Source: Paraglaciecola chathamensis S18K6
GTDB taxonomy: Bacteria; Pseudomonadota; Gammaproteobacteria; Enterobacterales; Alteromonadaceae
DNA length: 64,000 nucleotides
Direction of reading: 5' to 3'
Assembly: GCA_000314955.1 (NCBI GenBank)
Contig: BAEM01000059.1
Location: 1 to 64,000 of the forward strand
The number at the start of each line of letters is the position of its first letter. Position 1 is the stretch's first letter. Shown in pieces: positions 9,079 through 18,545 of the stretch. Both the position numbers and the translations under genes were made by a program. A model generated the notes under the pieces. It saw only the letters and a program-made list of their open reading frames with translations. It was not told the origin of the DNA and ran no database searches.

Positions 9079-9870
9079 ATGATGTTAAAACTAAAACACA
9101 CTGCAATGGCAATTGGTATCAGCTGCTTAACAATATCTGTTTCACATGCGACAGAAGTACAAATTCGCACTGTGCTGGGCGATGTGAATATTAATCTGTT
9201 CGATAATACGACACCGCAAACCGTTGAAAACTTTTTAAGTTACGTAAACTCAGGGGCTTATGCCAATAATGTAGTGCACCGCTCGGAGCCCGGGTTTGTC
9301 ATACAAGCCGGTGGTTTTCAATATAACGCTGCATTTCCACTGGATTCGGTACCAACAGGCAGCGCAGTTGAAAATGAACCTGAATTGTCAAACCGTCGTG
9401 GCACAATCGCTATGGCGAAGTTAAGTGGTAACCCTGATAGTGCCACATCACAATGGTTTATTAATCTTAGTGACAACAGTGCAAACTTGGATGTTCAAAA
9501 CGGTGGCTTCACCGTTTTTGGTCAAGTGTTAGGTGATGGTATGGATATTATTGACCAGATTGCGGCCCTGAACAGATTTGATCTAGGCGGTGCAGCGAAT
9601 GCCACTCCACTGCGTAACTACTCTCAAGCAGATTTAGCGGCGGGCGTGGATGTAACAGATGAACATCTCGTGATTATTACTGATGTTGTGGTAACAGATG
9701 CCGCCACAGTCACACACGCTGAATTGAATCCGCCAGCTAACACAATGATTAATCAAGACAACAGCGGAGGTGGGAGTTCAGAAAGCTCTGGCGGCAGTGT
9801 GGGGCTATTTGGGCTATTAGGCTTGGCAGTGCTGCGTTTTACCCGTAATTGGTATAAGTTATTTTTTTAG
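9079..9870 (+). CDS. Secreted cyclophilin-type peptidyl-prolyl isomerase with GlyGly-CTERM-like tail
   Basis: Catalyses cis-trans isomerisation of X-Pro bonds outside the cytoplasm. Residues 1-25 form a signal peptide ending SHA. The cyclophilin domain runs about 27-210 with NFLSYVNSGAY, VVHRSEPGFVIQAGG (catalytic Arg region), SATSQWFINL and the FTVFGQV block. The C-terminus is unusual for a PpiA-like enzyme: a Ser/Gly linker (about 228-240), then GGSVGLFGLLGLAVLRF and basic residues, which is the pattern of the GlyGly-CTERM signal processed by rhombosortase. This predicts surface or outer membrane delivery by type II secretion, but that is inference. ATG codons at 9079 and 9082 are both possible. 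Confidence 0.88.
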   Translation: MMLKLKHTAMAIGISCLTISVSHATEVQIRTVLGDVNINLFDNTTPQTVENFLSYVNSGAYANNVVHRSEPGFVIQAGGFQYNAAFPLDSVPTGSAVENEPELSNRRGTIAMAKLSGNPDSATSQWFINLSDNSANLDVQNGGFTVFGQVLGDGMDIIDQIAALNRFDLGGAANATPLRNYSQADLAAGVDVTDEHLVIITDVVVTDAATVTHAELNPPANTMINQDNSGGGSSESSGGSVGLFGLLGLAVLRFTRNWYKLFF

Positions 9871-9893
9871 AAATATATTGTGCAAAGCAAAAA

Positions 9894-9920
9894 AAACGGC
9901 TCATATGAGCCGTTTCTTAT
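9894..9920. terminator. Bidirectional terminator between the cyclophilin gene and typA
   Basis: A perfect 22-bp palindrome (AAACGGCTCAT and its complement) is flanked by A-rich and T-rich sequence, between convergent genes. Confidence 0.85.
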
Positions 9921-9937
9921 TAGATTGTTAAGACTGC

Positions 9938-11773
9938 TTAGTCTTTAGAGCGACCTGCACGCTTACGATCGTTTTCCGTCAATAACTTCTTACGGATACG
10001 AATACTCTTAGGCGTCACTTCAACTAGCTCGTCGTTATCGATGAATTCCAACGCTTGCTCAAGTGAAAGCAATACAGGTGGAACCAAAGATTGTGCTTCA
10101 TCTGTACCAGATGCACGAACGTTGGTTAACTGCTTGCCTTTAAGGGCGTTAACAGTAAGGTCGTTGTCACGGCTGTGGATACCAATCACCATGCCTTCGT
10201 ATACTTCAACACCGTGACCGATAAATAAACGGCCGCGCTCTTGCAAGTTAAACAAAGCGTTAGTTAGGGCTTTACCCGTTGCGTTAGCAATCAATACACC
10301 GTTTTTACGCTGACCGATGTTACCGCCTTTATGAGGACCGTAGTGATCAAACGTATGGTACATTAAGCCAGAACCAGACGTCATGGTCATGAAATCAGTT
10401 TGGAAACCAATCAAGCCACGGCTAGGAATGATGAAGTCCATACGAATACGGCCTTTACCATCTGGAGACATGTTAGTTAGTTCGCCTTTACGCAAACCAA
10501 TCTGCTCCATGATTGAACCTTGATGATCTTCTTGAACATCGATAGTCACTGTTTCAAACGGTTCTTCTAATTTACCGTCAACTTCACGCAAAATTACTTC
10601 TGGGCGTGATACAGCAAGCTCGTAACCTTCACGGCGCATGTTTTCAATCAATATACCCAAGTGTAATTCACCACGTCCAGATACACGGAATTTGTCCGGA
10701 TCAGGAGTCTCGTCAACACGTAGTGCAACGTTGTGAATAAGCTCATCTTGTAAACGCTCTAGGATGTTACGTGAAGTAACGTACTTACCTTCTTTACCAC
10801 AAAATGGTGAGGTGTTTACTTGGAACGTCATGGTTACGGTAGGCTCATCAACTGATAGTGCTGGTAGCGCTTCAACTGCGTTCTGGTCACAGATAGTGTC
10901 AGAAATCTTAAGCTCGCCTAAACCTGTAACAGCAATAATGTCACCGGCATTGGCCACATCAACTTCCATGCGATCTAAGCCCATGTAACCAAGTACTTGG
11001 CCCATTTTGCCGTTACGTTTTTTGCCATCAGCACCAACGATTGTTACCGCTTGGTTAGTTTTTACTGAACCGCGTGTAACACGACCAACACCGATAACAC
11101 CTACATATGAGTTGTAATCAAGTTGAGAAATTTGCATTTGGAAAGGACCATCAATGTCCGCATCCGGCGCATTTACATGCTTAACAATCGTTTCGAACAA
11201 CGGTGTCATGTCTTCACTAGGTTGGTCAGCGTCATTTGAAGCCCAACCATTAAGTGCAGATGCGTAAACGACTTGGAAATCAAGTTGGTCGTCTGTGGCG
11301 CCCAAGTTGTCGAACAAATCAAACACTTGATCGATAACCCAATCAGGGCGTGCACCAGGCTTATCGATTTTATTGATAACAACAATTGGCTTTAAGCCTT
11401 GAGCAAACGCTTTTTGTGTTACGAAACGCGTTTGCGGCATAGGGCCTTCTTGCGCATCAACTAACAACAATACAGAGTCAGCCATTGACATAACACGCTC
11501 TACTTCACCACCGAAATCGGCGTGTCCAGGGGTGTCTACTATGTTAATGCGGTAGTCATTCCAACGGATCGCAGTGTTCTTAGCAAGTATGGTAATACCG
11601 CGTTCTTTTTCGATATCGTTAGAATCCATAACCCGTTCTTCAGCAGCGCCTCTGCTCTCAAGCGTACCGGACTGTTGTAAAAGTTTGTCAACTAAGGTGG
11701 TTTTACCGTGGTCAACGTGGGCAATAATTGCTATGTTCCTCAAGTTGTCAGTCGAGGTTTGCGATGCGCTCAT
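9938..11773 (-). CDS. typA: Translational GTPase TypA/BipA
   Basis: A ribosome-associated GTPase of the elongation-factor family, involved in 50S assembly and growth at low temperature or stress. Starting at MSASQ (11773) gives 611 residues; the longer frame from 11809 adds 12 residues with no family support. Visible G motifs are AHVDHGKTT (G1), RGITI (G2 region), [15 protein letters not shown] (G3) and NKIDKP (G4). The C-terminal half carries the EF-G-like domains and the TypA-specific [13 protein letters not shown] and HYGPHKGG blocks. It diverges from glnA across a 373-bp regulatory region. Confidence 0.97.
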   Translation of the reverse strand: MSASQTSTDNLRNIAIIAHVDHGKTTLVDKLLQQSGTLESRGAAEERVMDSNDIEKERGITILAKNTAIRWNDYRINIVDTPGHADFGGEVERVMSMADSVLLLVDAQEGPMPQTRFVTQKAFAQGLKPIVVINKIDKPGARPDWVIDQVFDLFDNLGATDDQLDFQVVYASALNGWASNDADQPSEDMTPLFETIVKHVNAPDADIDGPFQMQISQLDYNSYVGVIGVGRVTRGSVKTNQAVTIVGADGKKRNGKMGQVLGYMGLDRMEVDVANAGDIIAVTGLGELKISDTICDQNAVEALPALSVDEPTVTMTFQVNTSPFCGKEGKYVTSRNILERLQDELIHNVALRVDETPDPDKFRVSGRGELHLGILIENMRREGYELAVSRPEVILREVDGKLEEPFETVTIDVQEDHQGSIMEQIGLRKGELTNMSPDGKGRIRMDFIIPSRGLIGFQTDFMTMTSGSGLMYHTFDHYGPHKGGNIGQRKNGVLIANATGKALTNALFNLQERGRLFIGHGVEVYEGMVIGIHSRDNDLTVNALKGKQLTNVRASGTDEAQSLVPPVLLSLEQALEFIDNDELVEVTPKSIRIRKKLLTENDRKRAGRSKD

Positions 11774-11905
11774 GATATTTTCTCTAGTATGGGTGGATTT
11801 AACCACCATTAACGGAATTTATAGGGCGCGGATTGTACAGTTATAATGTGCATTTTGCGAACACCATTTAGTTTTTATGCGGATTTAACTTTTTGAAATT
11901 GTATT

Positions 11906-12002
11906 TGCACTATTAAGTGACATCAGAAAGTGAGCAGAAATACAAACCCTATCATTTGCACGCTATTGGTGCGTTAATGATCTCGATTGGTGCATTGGTG
12001 CT
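11906..12002 (+). promoter_or_regulatory. NtrC enhancer sites upstream of glnA
   Basis: Positions 11957-11972 read TGCACGCTATTGGTGC, a close match to the NtrC dyad TGCAC-N6-GGTGC. A weaker dyad begins at 11906 (TGCAC, six bases, then GTGA), 51 bp upstream, which is about five helical turns. Two further GGTGC half-sites lie at 11989 and 11998. They sit roughly 90-185 bp upstream of the sigma-54 start point, the usual enhancer distance. Confidence 0.75.
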
Positions 12003-12065
12003 GGGCGCAACAAGCCGTGTCCACTTGAAAAGCCCAAATAGCAGCGATTTTTCCAATTTTACGAT

Positions 12066-12081
12066 TGGCACGATTATCGCT
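12066..12081 (+). promoter_or_regulatory. Sigma-54 promoter of glnA
   Basis: TGGCACGATTATCGCT has the invariant GG (12067-12068) and GC (12079-12080) with exactly 10 bp between them. Only one base of the TTGC element is off (TCGC). Transcription would start near 12091, giving a leader of about 55 nt. Confidence 0.8.
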
Positions 12082-12146
12082 TCGAACATTGCTAAGTTAA
12101 CCAATATCAACGTTATTTTACATTACCGTTTACTCTGGAGGACGAA

Positions 12147-13556
12147 ATGTCAGTAGAAAAGGCTTTACAGTTTATTAAAGAAAACGAAGCTAAATTTGTA
12201 GATTTGCGCTTTACGGACACTAAAGGTAAAGAGCAGCATATCTCAATTCCATCTCATCAAGTTGATGAAGACTTCTTTGAAGAAGGAAAGATGTTTGACG
12301 GTTCGTCAATTGCTGGTTGGAAAGGCATTAACGAATCTGACATGGTATTGATGCCAGATACAGAAACATTGGTAGTAGACCCTTTCGCTGAAGAAACTCA
12401 AGTTAATATCCGTTGTGACATTCTTGAGCCAAACACAATGCAAGGTTACGATCGTGACCCACGCTCTGTAGCAAACCGTGCTGAAGAATACCTTAAATCA
12501 ACCGGTATTGGTGACAAAGTATTGTTTGGTCCTGAGCCAGAGTTCTTCTTATTCGACGACGTTCGTTTCCACACAGATATGGCTGGTTCTTTCTTCAAAA
12601 TTGACTCTTCTGAAGCCAAGTGGAACTCAGGTGCTGAGTTTGAAGAAGGCAATATGGCCCACCGTCCAGGTGTGAAAGGCGGTTACTTCCCAGTACCTCC
12701 AGTTGATTCATCACACGATACCCGTGCCGCTATGTGTATGGTAATGGAAGAGATGGGTTTAACTGTAGAAGCACATCACCATGAAGTGGCGACTGCTGGT
12801 CAAAACGAAATTGCATGTCTTTTTAACACACTTGTTAAGAAAGCCGATGAAATCCAAATTTATAAGTATGTAGTGCACAATGTTGCTCATGCATACGGTC
12901 AAACAGCGACCTTTATGCCTAAGCCACTTGTTGGCGACAACGGTTCAGGTATGCATTGTCACCAATCAATTTCTAAAGATGGCAAAAACATCTTCGCTGG
13001 TGATAAATATGCTGGTATGTCTGAAGAAGCCTTGTTCTACATTGGCGGTATTATCAAGCATGCTCGTGCGATCAATGCATTTGCTAACGCTTCAACTAAC
13101 TCGTACAAGCGTCTAGTTCCTGGTTTCGAAGCGCCAGTAATGCTTGCTTACTCAGCGCGTAACCGTTCTGCTTCTATTCGTATTCCACATGTGAACAGCG
13201 AAAAAGCACGTCGTATCGAAGTACGTTTCCCTGATCCAACTGCTAACCCTTACCTAGCATTCTCAGCTATGTTGATGGCTGGCCTTGATGGAATCAAAAA
13301 CAAGATTCACCCTGGCGATGCTATGGACAAAGATCTATATGATCTACCTCCTGAAGAAGCGGCAGAAATCCCAACGGTTGCGACTTCTCTAGAAGAAGCA
13401 CTTGCTGCACTTGATGGTGACCGTGAATTCTTGACTGCTGGTGGCGTAATGAGTGACGACATGATTGACGCGTACATCGCTCTTAAATCACAAGAGGTTG
13501 AACTATTAAATACATCAGTTCATCCTGTTGAATTTGATATGTACTACAGCGTATAA
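12147..13556 (+). CDS. glnA: Glutamine synthetase, type I
   Basis: Makes glutamine from glutamate, ammonia and ATP in the cytoplasm, as a dodecamer. The 469 residues match the GSI-beta type of enterics. Visible marks are FDGSSIAGW, the metal-binding [10 protein letters not shown], the [10 protein letters not shown] block (here DNGSGMHCH), the [20 protein letters not shown] block and the adenylylation site [10 protein letters not shown] with Tyr398. A strong GGAGG precedes the ATG by 6 bp. Expression should depend on RpoN and NtrC, because a sigma-54 promoter and NtrC sites lie upstream. Activity should also be under GlnE adenylylation control (inferred from Tyr398; glnE is not in the window). 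Confidence 0.98.
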   Translation: MSVEKALQFIKENEAKFVDLRFTDTKGKEQHISIPSHQVDEDFFEEGKMFDGSSIAGWKGINESDMVLMPDTETLVVDPFAEETQVNIRCDILEPNTMQGYDRDPRSVANRAEEYLKSTGIGDKVLFGPEPEFFLFDDVRFHTDMAGSFFKIDSSEAKWNSGAEFEEGNMAHRPGVKGGYFPVPPVDSSHDTRAAMCMVMEEMGLTVEAHHHEVATAGQNEIACLFNTLVKKADEIQIYKYVVHNVAHAYGQTATFMPKPLVGDNGSGMHCHQSISKDGKNIFAGDKYAGMSEEALFYIGGIIKHARAINAFANASTNSYKRLVPGFEAPVMLAYSARNRSASIRIPHVNSEKARRIEVRFPDPTANPYLAFSAMLMAGLDGIKNKIHPGDAMDKDLYDLPPEEAAEIPTVATSLEEALAALDGDREFLTAGGVMSDDMIDAYIALKSQEVELLNTSVHPVEFDMYYSV

Positions 13557-13596
13557 GCTACGCTTGTATGCGGTAGTTAAACTGCTTTAGTACATT

Positions 13597-13626
13597 AAAA
13601 AGCCTGCTTTGTGCAGGCTTTTTTTA
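13597..13626 (+). terminator. Intrinsic terminator after glnA
   Basis: A 7-bp stem (AGCCTGC / GCAGGCT) with a 5-nt loop is followed by eight T. It separates glnA from the downstream DUF4124-ntrBC genes. Confidence 0.9.
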
Positions 13627-13695
13627 TGGCCATCAAAAAATGAATTGTGTTGAATAGGCAATTGATTTCCCGGAAACAAATTAACGTCTGACTGA

Positions 13696-13735
13696 GGATT
13701 GGTATAAACTGGGCAAGTGTCTATTATACCAATCC
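13696..13735. repeat. Perfect 12-bp inverted repeat at the edge of the 266-bp element
   Basis: GGATTGGTATAA at 13696-13707 is the exact reverse complement of TTATACCAATCC at 13724-13735, with a 16-bp loop. The right arm overlaps the left end of the MITE-like element, so this may be a remnant of a second copy or a nested insertion. Confidence 0.7.
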
Positions 13736-13991
13736 GTATTAATAAGTGACCGCCTCAGAATGCGTCCAGCGGTTTTTGATTAAGGCGTCGCTATGTAGTA
13801 ATGGTTGTTCCCTTTCAAATAGTGAGAACGCAGAGCAAAAGCCGCTGGGGCATTCCTTGCAGGCGAGTTTTAAAAGGGCTTACACTGCTTTGCATGACTT
13901 CGAAAGAGAACAACTATTCATTCAGTCATGCGCCTTGTTTAAGCCCTTTTAAACTCTCGCTGAGTGATCACTTATTAACGTGGAATGGTAT
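13726..13991. mobile_element. MITE-like non-coding repeat with terminal inverted repeats and two internal hairpins
   Basis: The left end (13726-13758, beginning ATACCAATCC and ending AAGTGACCGCCTCAG) and the right end (13960-13991) are imperfect inverted repeats sharing ATACCA, TTAATAAGTGA and CTCAG. Between them are two hairpins. Hairpin A pairs CAGCGGTTTTTG (13767-13778) with CAAAAGCCGCTG (13836-13847). Hairpin B pairs GCGAGTTTTAAAAGGGCTTA (from 13863) with the strand at 13938-13960 and has an inner stem GCATGACT/AGTCATGC (13892-13899, 13924-13931). No protein is encoded. The layout fits a MITE or a structured RNA repeat. A short relative lies at 48941-49005. Confidence 0.7.
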
Positions 13992-14033
13992 TAGTCGTTG
14001 TATTTATATAATGTTAGGTTAACGGTGTTCCCT

Positions 14034-14555
14034 ATGAAGTCAATTATCATTGGAGTTTTACTGTGTACGTGCGCTTTGCTGGTCTTGGCGAATGACAAGG
14101 TATATAAAGTTACTACTGCAGATGGCCGCGTCATTTATACAGATAAACCTTCGGGGCATGCTGTTCCGGTGCCACTGCCTGCTGGCTCTATTGTGAAGAC
14201 AAAAGGAGTTACCCAAACACCTGTTTTGGTCACACCTAACGCTAACAAACCCCGCAAAGAAATTAACCTAAAACTGCAGATAGTCTCCCCTAAACCCGAG
14301 CAAACCATTCGCGATAACAATGGCCACGTGAGTATTCACGCAAGCATTGACCCACAAGTTCAAGGCGAATACACACTGCACTTAAATGATCAGCGTATTT
14401 CCCAAAATAGCGGCGTATTTAAACTAAAACAGTTAGATCGCGGCGCGTACACCTTCTATATCGAATTTGCCCTCAAGTCGGGCAAGATACTTGCATCTAC
14501 CCCTAAGCAAACCTTTTATTTGCACCAAGCATCAGCGTTGAATCGCCCTAACTAA
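14034..14555 (+). CDS. DUF4124 domain-containing periplasmic protein
   Basis: A 173-residue exported protein. Residues 1-19 are a signal peptide (MKSIIIGVLLCTCALLVLA). It is followed by the DUF4124 pattern KVYKVTTADGRVIYTDKPSG (about 21-41), a short beta-rich module. The C-terminal 90 residues (LKLQIVSPKPEQTIRDNNG onward) look like a separate Ig-like beta domain. The function is unknown. I use the ATG at 14034 because the frame start at 13998 lies next to the repeat element and lacks a leader. It sits between glnA and ntrB, so a role in nitrogen sensing is possible but unproven. Confidence 0.82.
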   Translation: MKSIIIGVLLCTCALLVLANDKVYKVTTADGRVIYTDKPSGHAVPVPLPAGSIVKTKGVTQTPVLVTPNANKPRKEINLKLQIVSPKPEQTIRDNNGHVSIHASIDPQVQGEYTLHLNDQRISQNSGVFKLKQLDRGAYTFYIEFALKSGKILASTPKQTFYLHQASALNRPN

Positions 14556-14638
14556 GAACATCTAGTTGACCAGGTGGGCAGGATGCGCTGAAATAAATCT
14601 TTAAGCACCAAAATGGTGCGCTTGAATGTGTTGTTGAT

Positions 14639-15718
14639 ATGCCGTTTAAAATGAAAACAGACACTTTACTGGATAACTTGTCCACTGCAGTTATCTTGCT
14701 GGACGAAAAATTGGTTATCGTTGAAGCGAACCATGCAGCGCAAGCAATGTTTGAGCGCAGCTTAAATCTATTATTAGACTGTCCAATCAAGCAATTCATT
14801 GCTGATGCGAGTTTAGACTTCGTCCGCTTTACCCAGGGAATGCAGCATGGCGAAGGATATTCAGACGGCGATGTACAAATTAGTTTTACCGATGGACGCC
14901 ACACGCATGCCGATGTCACCGTTACATGCCTGCATACCGCTGACGGCGTCACCTTGTTACTTGAAATGCGCTTAATCGAACAGCAGAAGAAAATCAGTCA
15001 AGAAACACAGCAGTGGGCTCAACAACAAGCTGCTCGTGAATTGATACGTGGGCTTGCTCACGAAATCAAGAATCCTTTAGGGGGGATTCGCGGTGCGGCG
15101 CAGTTGCTTGAGAAAGAACTGCCTTCAGCAGACCTGCAAGAATTTACGACCATGATCATCGAGCAATCTGACCGCTTACGCAATTTAGTCGATCGCCTGT
15201 TAGGGCCTAATTCTCGTCCTAATTTTCAAAATCACAATGTGCACCGAGTATTAGAGAAGGTTATCACGCTAGTACAGCTTGATCTTAGTCACGATATTGT
15301 GATCGAACGTGATTATGATCCGAGTATTCCTGAAAGCATCCTAGATCAGGATATGGTGCAGCAAGCTGTATTAAATATTATGCGCAATAGCGTTCAGGCA
15401 CTCATGCACAGTGGACAGAGCGATGGAAAAATCAATGTAGTCACTCGTATTGAGCGGCAGGTGACGGTGCATGGCGAGCGGCACCCGCTCGTGATGAGAA
15501 TTAGTTTAGTCGATAACGGTCCCGGTATCCCTAGCGAATTAAAAGACACTTTGTTCTACCCCATGGTGACAGGTAAGAAAGAGGGAACGGGGCTAGGTTT
15601 ATCAATCGCTCAAACACTAATAGATCACCATAAAGGCAAGATCGACGTTGAAAGTTGGTCAGGTCACACAGAATTCACTTTATATATTCCTATTAACAGG
15701 AAGGAACTTAATTCATGA
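14639..15718 (+). CDS. glnL: Nitrogen regulation sensor kinase/phosphatase NtrB
   Basis: A cytoplasmic histidine kinase/phosphatase that sets NtrC phosphorylation in response to PII and glutamine. The N-terminal PAS domain covers about 8-115 (STAVILLDEKLVIVEANHAA). The H-box is RGLAHEIKNPLGGIRGAAQL with His141. The ATP-binding domain has the N-box NIMRNSVQAL, DNGPGI and GTGLGLSIAQ. The 359 residues are near the usual 349. The start could also be 14651; neither has a clear ribosome site. The last 4 bp overlap ntrC (ATGA). Confidence 0.95.
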   Translation: MPFKMKTDTLLDNLSTAVILLDEKLVIVEANHAAQAMFERSLNLLLDCPIKQFIADASLDFVRFTQGMQHGEGYSDGDVQISFTDGRHTHADVTVTCLHTADGVTLLLEMRLIEQQKKISQETQQWAQQQAARELIRGLAHEIKNPLGGIRGAAQLLEKELPSADLQEFTTMIIEQSDRLRNLVDRLLGPNSRPNFQNHNVHRVLEKVITLVQLDLSHDIVIERDYDPSIPESILDQDMVQQAVLNIMRNSVQALMHSGQSDGKINVVTRIERQVTVHGERHPLVMRISLVDNGPGIPSELKDTLFYPMVTGKKEGTGLGLSIAQTLIDHHKGKIDVESWSGHTEFTLYIPINRKELNS

Positions 15719-17121
15719 GCACAGAACCGGTTTGGATAGTTGATGACGATAGTTCTATTCGTTGGGTTTTACAAAAAGCACTGCAAGCGGCCAGTATACC
15801 CTGTTTCAGCTTCGAGAATCCTGAAGATTTATTATTGCAATTGCAGACTGATCAACCCCCTGAGGTGATCGTGTCAGATATTCGCATGCCGCAAATGGAC
15901 GGCATGGCGTTACTTGAAGAAGTGCATAAGCGCTATCCGAATATTCCTGTGATTATCATGACTGCTCATTCTGATTTAGACAGTGCGGTAAATGCGTATC
16001 AAAGCGGTGCGTTTGAATATCTGCCTAAACCTTTTGATATAGAAGAAGCGGTCGGGCTCGTGCGCAGAGCGTTAACACACGTACGTGAGCAAGCTAAAAG
16101 TAACCAGAGACCTATTTTAGCAACCGCCACTGAGATCATCGGCGAAGCGCCAGCAATGCAAGAAGTGTTTAGGGCGGTAGGACGCTTATCACGCTCTAGT
16201 ATTAGTGTGTTAATTAATGGTCAATCAGGCACGGGTAAAGAACTTGTCGCTCAAGCATTACATCGCCATAGTCCCCGAGCAAAGCAGACATTTATCGCAT
16301 TAAACATGGCGGCTATCCCCGCTGATTTAATTGAATCTGAATTATTCGGTCATGAAAAAGGTGCCTTTACAGGCGCTCAAAATGCTCGACAAGGTCGGTT
16401 CGAGCAAGCTGATGGTGGCACTTTATTCCTTGATGAAATCGGTGATATGCCGCTGGACGTGCAAACTCGCTTATTGCGTGTTCTTGCTGACGGTCAGTTT
16501 TACCGCGTAGGTGGTCACAATCCAGTGACTGTGGACGTACGTATTATTGCCGCAACCCACCAGAACTTAGAACAAAGAGTAGCGGATGGTAAATTTAGGG
16601 AAGATTTATTTCACCGTTTGAACGTTATTCGTATCCATATTCCTCGGTTAACCGAGCGCAGAGAAGATGTTCCTTTGTTAGCGGCTCACTTTTTGCAAAA
16701 AGCTGGCGCTGAATTAGGGGTTGAAGTGAAAAGCTTGAGTAAAGAAACCAAGAAGATTTTAATGCAGTTGCCTTGGCCTGGAAACGTGCGACAACTAGAA
16801 AATGTCTGTCGTTGGTTAACGGTTATGGCCAGTGGCCAAGAAGTATTACCCCATGATTTACCGCCTGAAATTCACGAACTTCCACTGAGTAAAGACTGTG
16901 AAGAAGCGTCGGGTGATTGGCAAACTATACTTGCTTCTTGGGCTGACGAGCAGCTCCAATCGGGGCGTAATAATATTTTAGACGAAGCAATGTTGGTATT
17001 TGAACGCGTTTTGCTAGAGCGCGCGCTCTTTCATACACATGGGCATAAGCAAGACGCTGCAAAAAGACTGGGGTGGGGACGCAATACACTGACGCGTAAG
17101 CTCAAAGAACTGAACATGTAA
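15715..17121 (+). CDS. glnG: Nitrogen regulation response regulator NtrC (sigma-54 activator)
   Basis: A phosphorylated enhancer-binding protein that activates sigma-54 promoters such as the glnA promoter found here. The receiver domain (1-120) has Asp11/Asp12 and the phosphoacceptor Asp55 in VSDIRMP. The AAA+ domain (about 140-380) has Walker A GQSGTGKE (169-176), the sigma-54 loop GAFTGA (216-221) and Walker B LFLDE. A Fis-type HTH lies at the C-terminus ([19 protein letters not shown]). Residue 170 is Gln where most family members have Glu (GESGTGKE). The essential Gly/Lys are intact, so this is probably neutral. It overlaps ntrB by 4 bp. Confidence 0.97.
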   Translation: MSTEPVWIVDDDSSIRWVLQKALQAASIPCFSFENPEDLLLQLQTDQPPEVIVSDIRMPQMDGMALLEEVHKRYPNIPVIIMTAHSDLDSAVNAYQSGAFEYLPKPFDIEEAVGLVRRALTHVREQAKSNQRPILATATEIIGEAPAMQEVFRAVGRLSRSSISVLINGQSGTGKELVAQALHRHSPRAKQTFIALNMAAIPADLIESELFGHEKGAFTGAQNARQGRFEQADGGTLFLDEIGDMPLDVQTRLLRVLADGQFYRVGGHNPVTVDVRIIAATHQNLEQRVADGKFREDLFHRLNVIRIHIPRLTERREDVPLLAAHFLQKAGAELGVEVKSLSKETKKILMQLPWPGNVRQLENVCRWLTVMASGQEVLPHDLPPEIHELPLSKDCEEASGDWQTILASWADEQLQSGRNNILDEAMLVFERVLLERALFHTHGHKQDAAKRLGWGRNTLTRKLKELNM

Positions 17122-17200
17122 GGGATACGGTTCGGTGTTATCGCGACGCTATTTCGACGCTGATTCGACAGTATTATGACATTGACACCGAACTGGCCAA

Positions 17201-17223
17201 TAAAAGCGCCTTACTGGCGCTTA
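17201..17223 (-). terminator. Terminator of the HPt/HD-GYP gene
   Basis: On the minus strand a stem GCGCC-AGTAA-GGCGC is followed by TTTTATT. The stem starts within the last codons of the gene. Confidence 0.65.
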
Positions 17224-18360
17224 CTTGGTTAGTAATACCGCCATCGCGCGGTTAAACATACCTAACCATTTAGGGCAAAACTGACCATCTTTAATACGAT
17301 TTATTTCTATGACTGCGCGTTTTTTAGGGTGCACAGCTTGCGCAGTGTGTGCACGCGTATGGGTAATGGCGTTGAACGTGTCTAAGATCCCCAGTAACTT
17401 TGCTCCATCGCAAATATCGACTTCTTTTAACCCGAGAGGGTAACCACTGCCATCCATTCGCTCATGGTGCTGCATTACAATTTTGCGCGCCTCATTCCAG
17501 TGATCTAAATGCTCCAATAAACGAGCACTTTTATATACATGAGAGCGCATTAAATTGAATTCAGCTTCTGTCATTCGGCCATTTTTATGGAGTATCTCTA
17601 TTGGCATAAACGCCATGCCAAAATCATGCATGTAACAGGCTACCGCGAGTTGATCTTCATCAATGGGCATGCCAGCGACTTTATTTACATAGGCCGCTAA
17701 TTTTGCAATACGGTCACCGCGACCTAGCCAATACGAAGAGCGTTTTTCTATCGGTTTCATTAACTCTCGGAAAAACAAAATGTCGCCCCGTTTTTGCTCC
17801 GTTAAGTGTTTAGGAATACCTGTAGTGGCGAGATTTGATGGAGGCGGACGGTGATTTTCCGCACTTTCAGTATTGGCAAAAGCACGTACGTCCAAACTTG
17901 GATCTAATAGGAGTACGGCTTCTGATAATATTTTTTCATGTTCAGCCCCATTCGTCGGGCTAATTTTTGAAATCTGCAAAATTAGCAAGTTAAACAGACT
18001 TGCGTCGTATTCTGCTTTGCCATTTTGAATGCAGCTCTCAACAAATATTTTGACCCTGTCCATGCTTAACAGCACAAGATCGCTCATGTTGCTGGTGTAC
18101 TCTATTTGTCCTTTGCGAAGATAATCTAGAAGGTCTTCTACATGCTGTAAAAGCGGGATCATAGGCGTGAAATTAACCAAGCCTAAATCACCTTTTATAG
18201 TGTGAATCGAGCGAAATAAAGCACGTTGAAGCTCTTTATCGGTTGGTTTTATTTCTAGCTCTATTAGGGTTTGTTCACTGGCTTCATAGAGTTCGTTAAT
18301 TTCTTCGAGTAAGTCTGTAAGGATGTCATCATCCAAGTCTTCATGAGTAAACTGTTGCAT
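17221..18360 (-). CDS. HPt domain - HD-GYP domain fusion protein (putative c-di-GMP phosphodiesterase)
   Basis: An N-terminal histidine phosphotransfer domain (about 5-115) has the phospho-acceptor motif SIHTIKGDLG with His53. A C-terminal HD-GYP domain (about 195-375) has the HD pair YMHDFG (His245-Asp246) and HHERMDGSGYP (298-308). HD-GYP domains hydrolyse cyclic di-GMP. Regulation by phosphotransfer to the HPt His rather than by a receiver Asp is inferred from the layout. The position that is often a metal-binding His before the HD pair reads WLGRGDRIA, so metal content may differ from three-metal enzymes. It is a single gene divergent from plsC with no partner kinase next to it. Confidence 0.88.
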   Translation of the reverse strand: MQQFTHEDLDDDILTDLLEEINELYEASEQTLIELEIKPTDKELQRALFRSIHTIKGDLGLVNFTPMIPLLQHVEDLLDYLRKGQIEYTSNMSDLVLLSMDRVKIFVESCIQNGKAEYDASLFNLLILQISKISPTNGAEHEKILSEAVLLLDPSLDVRAFANTESAENHRPPPSNLATTGIPKHLTEQKRGDILFFRELMKPIEKRSSYWLGRGDRIAKLAAYVNKVAGMPIDEDQLAVACYMHDFGMAFMPIEILHKNGRMTEAEFNLMRSHVYKSARLLEHLDHWNEARKIVMQHHERMDGSGYPLGLKEVDICDGAKLLGILDTFNAITHTRAHTAQAVHPKKRAVIEINRIKDGQFCPKWLGMFNRAMAVLLTK

Positions 18361-18509
18361 GTATACTGACGCCCTAACCCTGGTATGTTTACGATACTAT
18401 TTTTATTGGTATCGGCTGGCCAATAATAATAATGAGATTTTTAACTTAAAATCAACGTTATAACGCTTCAATTACTTACTGATCAGACATCCTACTGGTA
18501 AAATATAGG

Positions 18510-18515
18510 TATAAT
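18510..18515 (+). promoter_or_regulatory. -10 element upstream of plsC
   Basis: A consensus TATAAT lies 30 bp before the preferred GTG start. No good -35 is visible at 17 bp spacing. Confidence 0.45.
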
Positions 18516-18545
18516 CAGCGGCCATTTTTAATGATAGGAATACCC

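Noticed and set aside
11917-12156. 79-codon frame before glnA
   Set aside because: It spans the NtrC sites and the sigma-54 promoter, lacks a ribosome site and overlaps the glnA start.
15715-17121. NtrC Gln170 as a Walker A defect
   Set aside because: The P-loop Gly and Lys are intact and the Glu position is not required for nucleotide binding in P-loops generally.
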